From Capnocytophaga felis (GTDB taxonomy: Bacteria; Bacteroidota; Bacteroidia; Flavobacteriales; Flavobacteriaceae), in NCBI RefSeq assembly GCF_009684755.1, contig NZ_BLBC01000005.1:310001-374000 (forward strand): a stretch of 64,000 nucleotides of DNA. Direction: 5' to 3'. The notes beneath the pieces were generated by a model. The model saw only the letters and a list, made by a program, of their open reading frames with translations, was not told the DNA's origin and did no database searches. Positions within the stretch are counted from its first letter, which is position 1, and each line of letters begins with the position of its first letter. Made by a program: the position numbers and the translations under genes. Positions 61,211-64,000 of this stretch are shown piece by piece.

Positions 61211-62236
61211 ATGAGAAAGTTAATTTTTAGTATGGCTTTTGCCATCATATCGGTAGGTGTTTATGCACAGGGAGCACCTGCTAACAAAGCTGTAAAGGGG
61301 ACTGCTCCTACACAAAATGTTACTTGTACAGACAACGCTCAAAATCCTATTGTTGGTAAAAGATACACCTACACTATTAATGGTCCAGAGGGAAAATATC
61401 ATTTTTTTGCAACAGATAACGGCACTTTCATTGATAATGGTGCCTTAGCAACCTCAGGGGCGTACACGGAAGGCAACGGACAGATAAACGTGGGAGCAGG
61501 TAGTTATAACAATGCGAATTCAGAGGAAAAAAGCATTGACATCACTTGGACTAATGCAGCTGCTTCAACTTCTTATTTAGTGGTAAACCATAGCCCAAAA
61601 ACTGGTTGTACAACAACAAATAACTTAAAGGTACTAAAAATCCAACCTAAAAATGCGTTTTTTATAGAATTACGCAATATGGATAAAGATAAACAAACAC
61701 AGGCATTAAGTACAACAAGTAATGTTGATGTTTGCTTAGGACAAATTAAATCTGCCGTATTAACAGGCGACCAAATTGCATATGACTATGGGCAACAATC
61801 TCTTTTCTACGAGTTTATTGCCGTAAATTACGATAAAACTTTTACTCCCCAAATAAAAATAGAAGGACTTCAAGAAGGACAAACAGCTACTTTGAAATGG
61901 GGCTATTCAAAGGAAAACATATCAACAGAATTAAGTAATACAATAACGCATACTGGAAACACCATTACACTGCCTCAAATTACGGCGGAAGAAACTGCTA
62001 CCCCTTCCGAAGGCGTTTCCATTTATTTAGAATTGGCTATCAAAAACGGAAAAGTAGAAGGTACTAATGACCAACAAATAACCTTATCCGCAGACGCAAC
62101 CACAAGTAGCAATATTAAAGACGTTAAAACCGACTGTACAGAAGAAGACGAGTTTGCTGACAAGGCTATCCAAACCCTAAAAGCAAGAGCTACTATTACA
62201 GGAAATGGTTTAAATTTTATGCCTTCACAACCATAA
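61211..62236 (+). CDS. Secreted protein of unknown function
   Basis: 341 residues; signal peptide 1-19 (LIFSMAFAIISVGVYA), Cys and Thr/Asn-rich mature part with probable Ig-like strands (about 35-150, GKRYTYTINGPEGKYHFFA) and a second beta-rich domain (about 165-330). No sorting domain, lipobox or membrane segment. Starts 12 bases upstream of the next gene's TTG start region, so co-transcribed with the T9SS-cargo-like protein. Not recognised. Confidence 0.6.
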   Translation: MRKLIFSMAFAIISVGVYAQGAPANKAVKGTAPTQNVTCTDNAQNPIVGKRYTYTINGPEGKYHFFATDNGTFIDNGALATSGAYTEGNGQINVGAGSYNNANSEEKSIDITWTNAAASTSYLVVNHSPKTGCTTTNNLKVLKIQPKNAFFIELRNMDKDKQTQALSTTSNVDVCLGQIKSAVLTGDQIAYDYGQQSLFYEFIAVNYDKTFTPQIKIEGLQEGQTATLKWGYSKENISTELSNTITHTGNTITLPQITAEETATPSEGVSIYLELAIKNGKVEGTNDQQITLSADATTSSNIKDVKTDCTEEDEFADKAIQTLKARATITGNGLNFMPSQP

Positions 62237-62248
62237 AAACAAAAATAA

Positions 62249-63397
62249 TTGTACAAATTTCTCAAACATATCTTATTTAGCGTTTGCTTTATGGCGAGCG
62301 TGGTTACCTTTTCACAAACCGCTAAGGTAAGTGAAATAACCACACTTTCCGTATTACCTAAAACTGGCTATGGATATGTTTGGGAATTATACGATTCATC
62401 GGTTGATTTCGCCAAAACTGCTGGTAATTGTCCACCCTCAAAAGCTGTTTTCATAGGCGAAAATAACAGCCCACAAGTACAAGTACAATGGCTCGAAGCA
62501 GGAACCTATTACTACAAAGTAAGCGTCAACGATGGGTGTTCTACCAATACCAAAATAGGAATTATTACCATTACCGGTGAGATTACCCCACCTAAAATAC
62601 AAATTACGTACGATTGCCATAAAGGCACTGCCCAATTAGAAGCATCAGAATACACAGGAACTTTGCTTTGGAGTACAGGCGAAACTACCCAATCCATTGA
62701 GGTTGATACTCATAACATTCCTAAGGGAAATACTATGCCATATTGGGTTCAGCAAAGCGTTAATGGTGTGCAAAGCTCACGTACTGAAGTAAGTATCGAA
62801 CGAAATACCAAGCCTAATTCGCCCGACACCTCAAACTTCCCTACTCGAATTTACATTGGGGAATCGGTGAGTTTGGCAGGAGTTAGCTGCGGTGAAGACC
62901 AAGTGCAATGGTTTACCGACGCGGCTCTTACTCAAGAAATTACGACTTCCGAAATCAATCCTACCCAAAACACGATTTATTACGTGGTTTGTAAAACCGA
63001 TAAAGGTTGCCAAAGCGAGGCAATAACTCTTCTTTTAGAAGTGATAATCAAAGCACCTTGCGATGACCTATTTGAGAATATGTTTATACCAAATGGATTC
63101 TCTCCAAACAACGATGGCGTTAATGACACTTGGGAAGTTGAAGACCTCAAAAAATACTACATAAATTGTAACCAGAAAAATACCGTCCGTATCTTTAACC
63201 GTTGGGGAGCAAAAGTGTATGAAAAAGAAAATTATATGTTGGATGATCAACGTTTCCAAGGATTTTCTCAACACGAAAGAACCGTAAGCAAAAAACCATT
63301 ACCTAACGGCACTTACTTCTTTATAATTACCTTTGAAGACGGAAAACAAAAATCAGGATATCTCTATATGAGAAAAGATACTGAATTTGACCTATAA
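62249..63397 (+). CDS. Secreted protein with T9SS type B C-terminal sorting domain
   Basis: 382 residues with a TTG start at 62249: the signal peptide (YKFLKHILFSVCFMASVVTF) begins right after it, and the next ATG would cut into the hydrophobic core. Ig-like strands fill the middle; the last ~95 residues are the gliding-motility-associated type B sorting domain, starting FIPNGFSPNNDGVNDTWEVE and containing VRIFNRWGAKVYEKEN and LPNGTYFFIITFEDG. Such domains direct cargo through the type IX secretion system. Third of the cluster, suggesting that it may carry or anchor the preceding two; that is inference. Confidence 0.85.
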   Translation: MYKFLKHILFSVCFMASVVTFSQTAKVSEITTLSVLPKTGYGYVWELYDSSVDFAKTAGNCPPSKAVFIGENNSPQVQVQWLEAGTYYYKVSVNDGCSTNTKIGIITITGEITPPKIQITYDCHKGTAQLEASEYTGTLLWSTGETTQSIEVDTHNIPKGNTMPYWVQQSVNGVQSSRTEVSIERNTKPNSPDTSNFPTRIYIGESVSLAGVSCGEDQVQWFTDAALTQEITTSEINPTQNTIYYVVCKTDKGCQSEAITLLLEVIIKAPCDDLFENMFIPNGFSPNNDGVNDTWEVEDLKKYYINCNQKNTVRIFNRWGAKVYEKENYMLDDQRFQGFSQHERTVSKKPLPNGTYFFIITFEDGKQKSGYLYMRKDTEFDL

Positions 63398-63467
63398 TCA
63401 ATCTTTTTTCCAAAGTTTTTGTATTTTCGCGATTTCGTTTAATTATTACAGAAATTAAGCTTAATAA

Positions 63468-64000
63468 ATGTTAACTCAATTACGTTTACACTTCATCGTT
63501 TTTTTATGGGGATTTACAGCTATTTTAGGAAAATTAATTTCCTTAGAAGCAAATCACCTTGTGTGGCACAGAATGTTATTAACTTCCTGTTTTTTGATTG
63601 CTTTTGTAAGTATCTTTCAAAAAAGAAACATCTTCATAAATAAATCACTGGCTATCAAACTCATTGGTGTTGGCTGCTTGATGGCTATCCATTGGCTATT
63701 CTTTTTCCATTCCATAAAAGTTTCAAATGTATCCATTACGCTGGCTTGTATTTCCACTGCCACACTGTTTGTTGCACTTATTGAGCCTTTGGTGTTCCGA
63801 AGACGTATTGACTGGTCTGAAATTGTGTTGGGCGTTATCATAACCGTTTGTATGTTGCTTATTTTTAAGACAGAAATTCGCTACAAAGAGGGGATTTTTT
63901 ACGGAATTTTGTGTGCTGCCTTCGGAGCATTATTTAGTGTTTTTAACGGAAAATTACACGGACAAACATCTTCGGGAAATATCATTACATATGAAATTTT
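63468..64000 (+). CDS. EamA/DMT-family transporter (partial)
   Basis: Starts with ATG at 63468 and runs off the right edge after 177 codons. Hydrophobic helices in the drug/metabolite transporter pattern: LHFIVFLWGFTAILGKLI, HWLFFFHSIKVSNVSITLA, STATLFVALIEPLVFRR (end of the first EamA repeat), IVLGVIITVCMLLIF and GIFYGILCAAFGALFSVF. Inner-membrane exporter or importer of small metabolites; substrate unknown. No consensus promoter found in the 70-base gap. Confidence 0.85.
   Translation, partial: MLTQLRLHFIVFLWGFTAILGKLISLEANHLVWHRMLLTSCFLIAFVSIFQKRNIFINKSLAIKLIGVGCLMAIHWLFFFHSIKVSNVSITLACISTATLFVALIEPLVFRRRIDWSEIVLGVIITVCMLLIFKTEIRYKEGIFYGILCAAFGALFSVFNGKLHGQTSSGNIITYEI

Overview
The window is AT-rich chromosomal DNA from a Bacteroidetes/Flavobacteriia bacterium, most likely Capnocytophaga (an inference). 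Supporting evidence: many promoters of the Bacteroidetes TTTG/TAnnTTTG type, type IX secretion genes (a SprE/PorW lipoprotein and a type B C-terminal sorting domain), SusC/SusD pairs, and host-glycan genes (sialidase, N-acylglucosamine epimerase, complete L-fucose catabolism) as expected of an oral or zoonotic commensal.

Layout. 1-6350: right-hand part of a small integrative element, all on the minus strand: a replication-initiator-like protein (cut by the window edge), an unknown protein, a KilA-N gene split by one in-frame amber codon, an excisionase-like HTH protein with a palindromic operator, an unknown protein, a Fic protein and a tyrosine integrase. 6520-6583 looks like the insertion point: a short stretch resembling a tRNA 3' end, followed by an intrinsic terminator. 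6739-15480: a complete isoleucine/valine operon, ilvD - DUF1016 nuclease - ilvB - ilvN - ilvC - ilvA, preceded by a promoter, an unannotated 19-codon Ile-rich leader peptide and a terminator with a competing antiterminator, i.e. ribosome-mediated attenuation. Palindromic or other repeats fill three of its intergenic gaps.

15499-23253: SprE/PorW, a D-Ala-D-Ala dipeptidase-type lipoprotein, SufS, an arginase-fold protein that has lost metal ligands, an NtrY-like histidine kinase and a SPOR-domain protein. 23441-36407: an L-fucose/host-glycan locus: FucP, SusD, SusC (with a nine-G tract in its coding sequence), FucI, a GH16 lipoprotein, FucK, a RhaD-type aldolase and a divergent AraC regulator. 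36459-39617: DnaJ/TerB protein, SRP RNA, ndk, apt, dapD, rpmE2. 40103-45486: TonB receptor, DUF5689 lipoprotein and a secreted protein whose start codon is apparently ATA. 45552-50996: Xaa-Pro aminopeptidase, RNase G, a 30-residue basic protein, HU and aroA. 51092-54490: two outer-membrane proteins. 54570-58725: GntR regulator, N-acylglucosamine 2-epimerase and sialidase (sialic acid use). 58878-63397: three secreted proteins, the last with a T9SS type B sorting domain. 63468-end: start of an EamA transporter.

How it fits together: the sialidase/epimerase and fucose loci strip and catabolise terminal sugars of host glycoproteins; T9SS and lipoprotein pathways place the binding and cutting proteins at the surface. 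The ilv operon provides branched-chain amino acids under isoleucine-sensing control. A mobile element sits directly upstream of the ilv control region, and a four-copy palindromic repeat family is scattered between genes.
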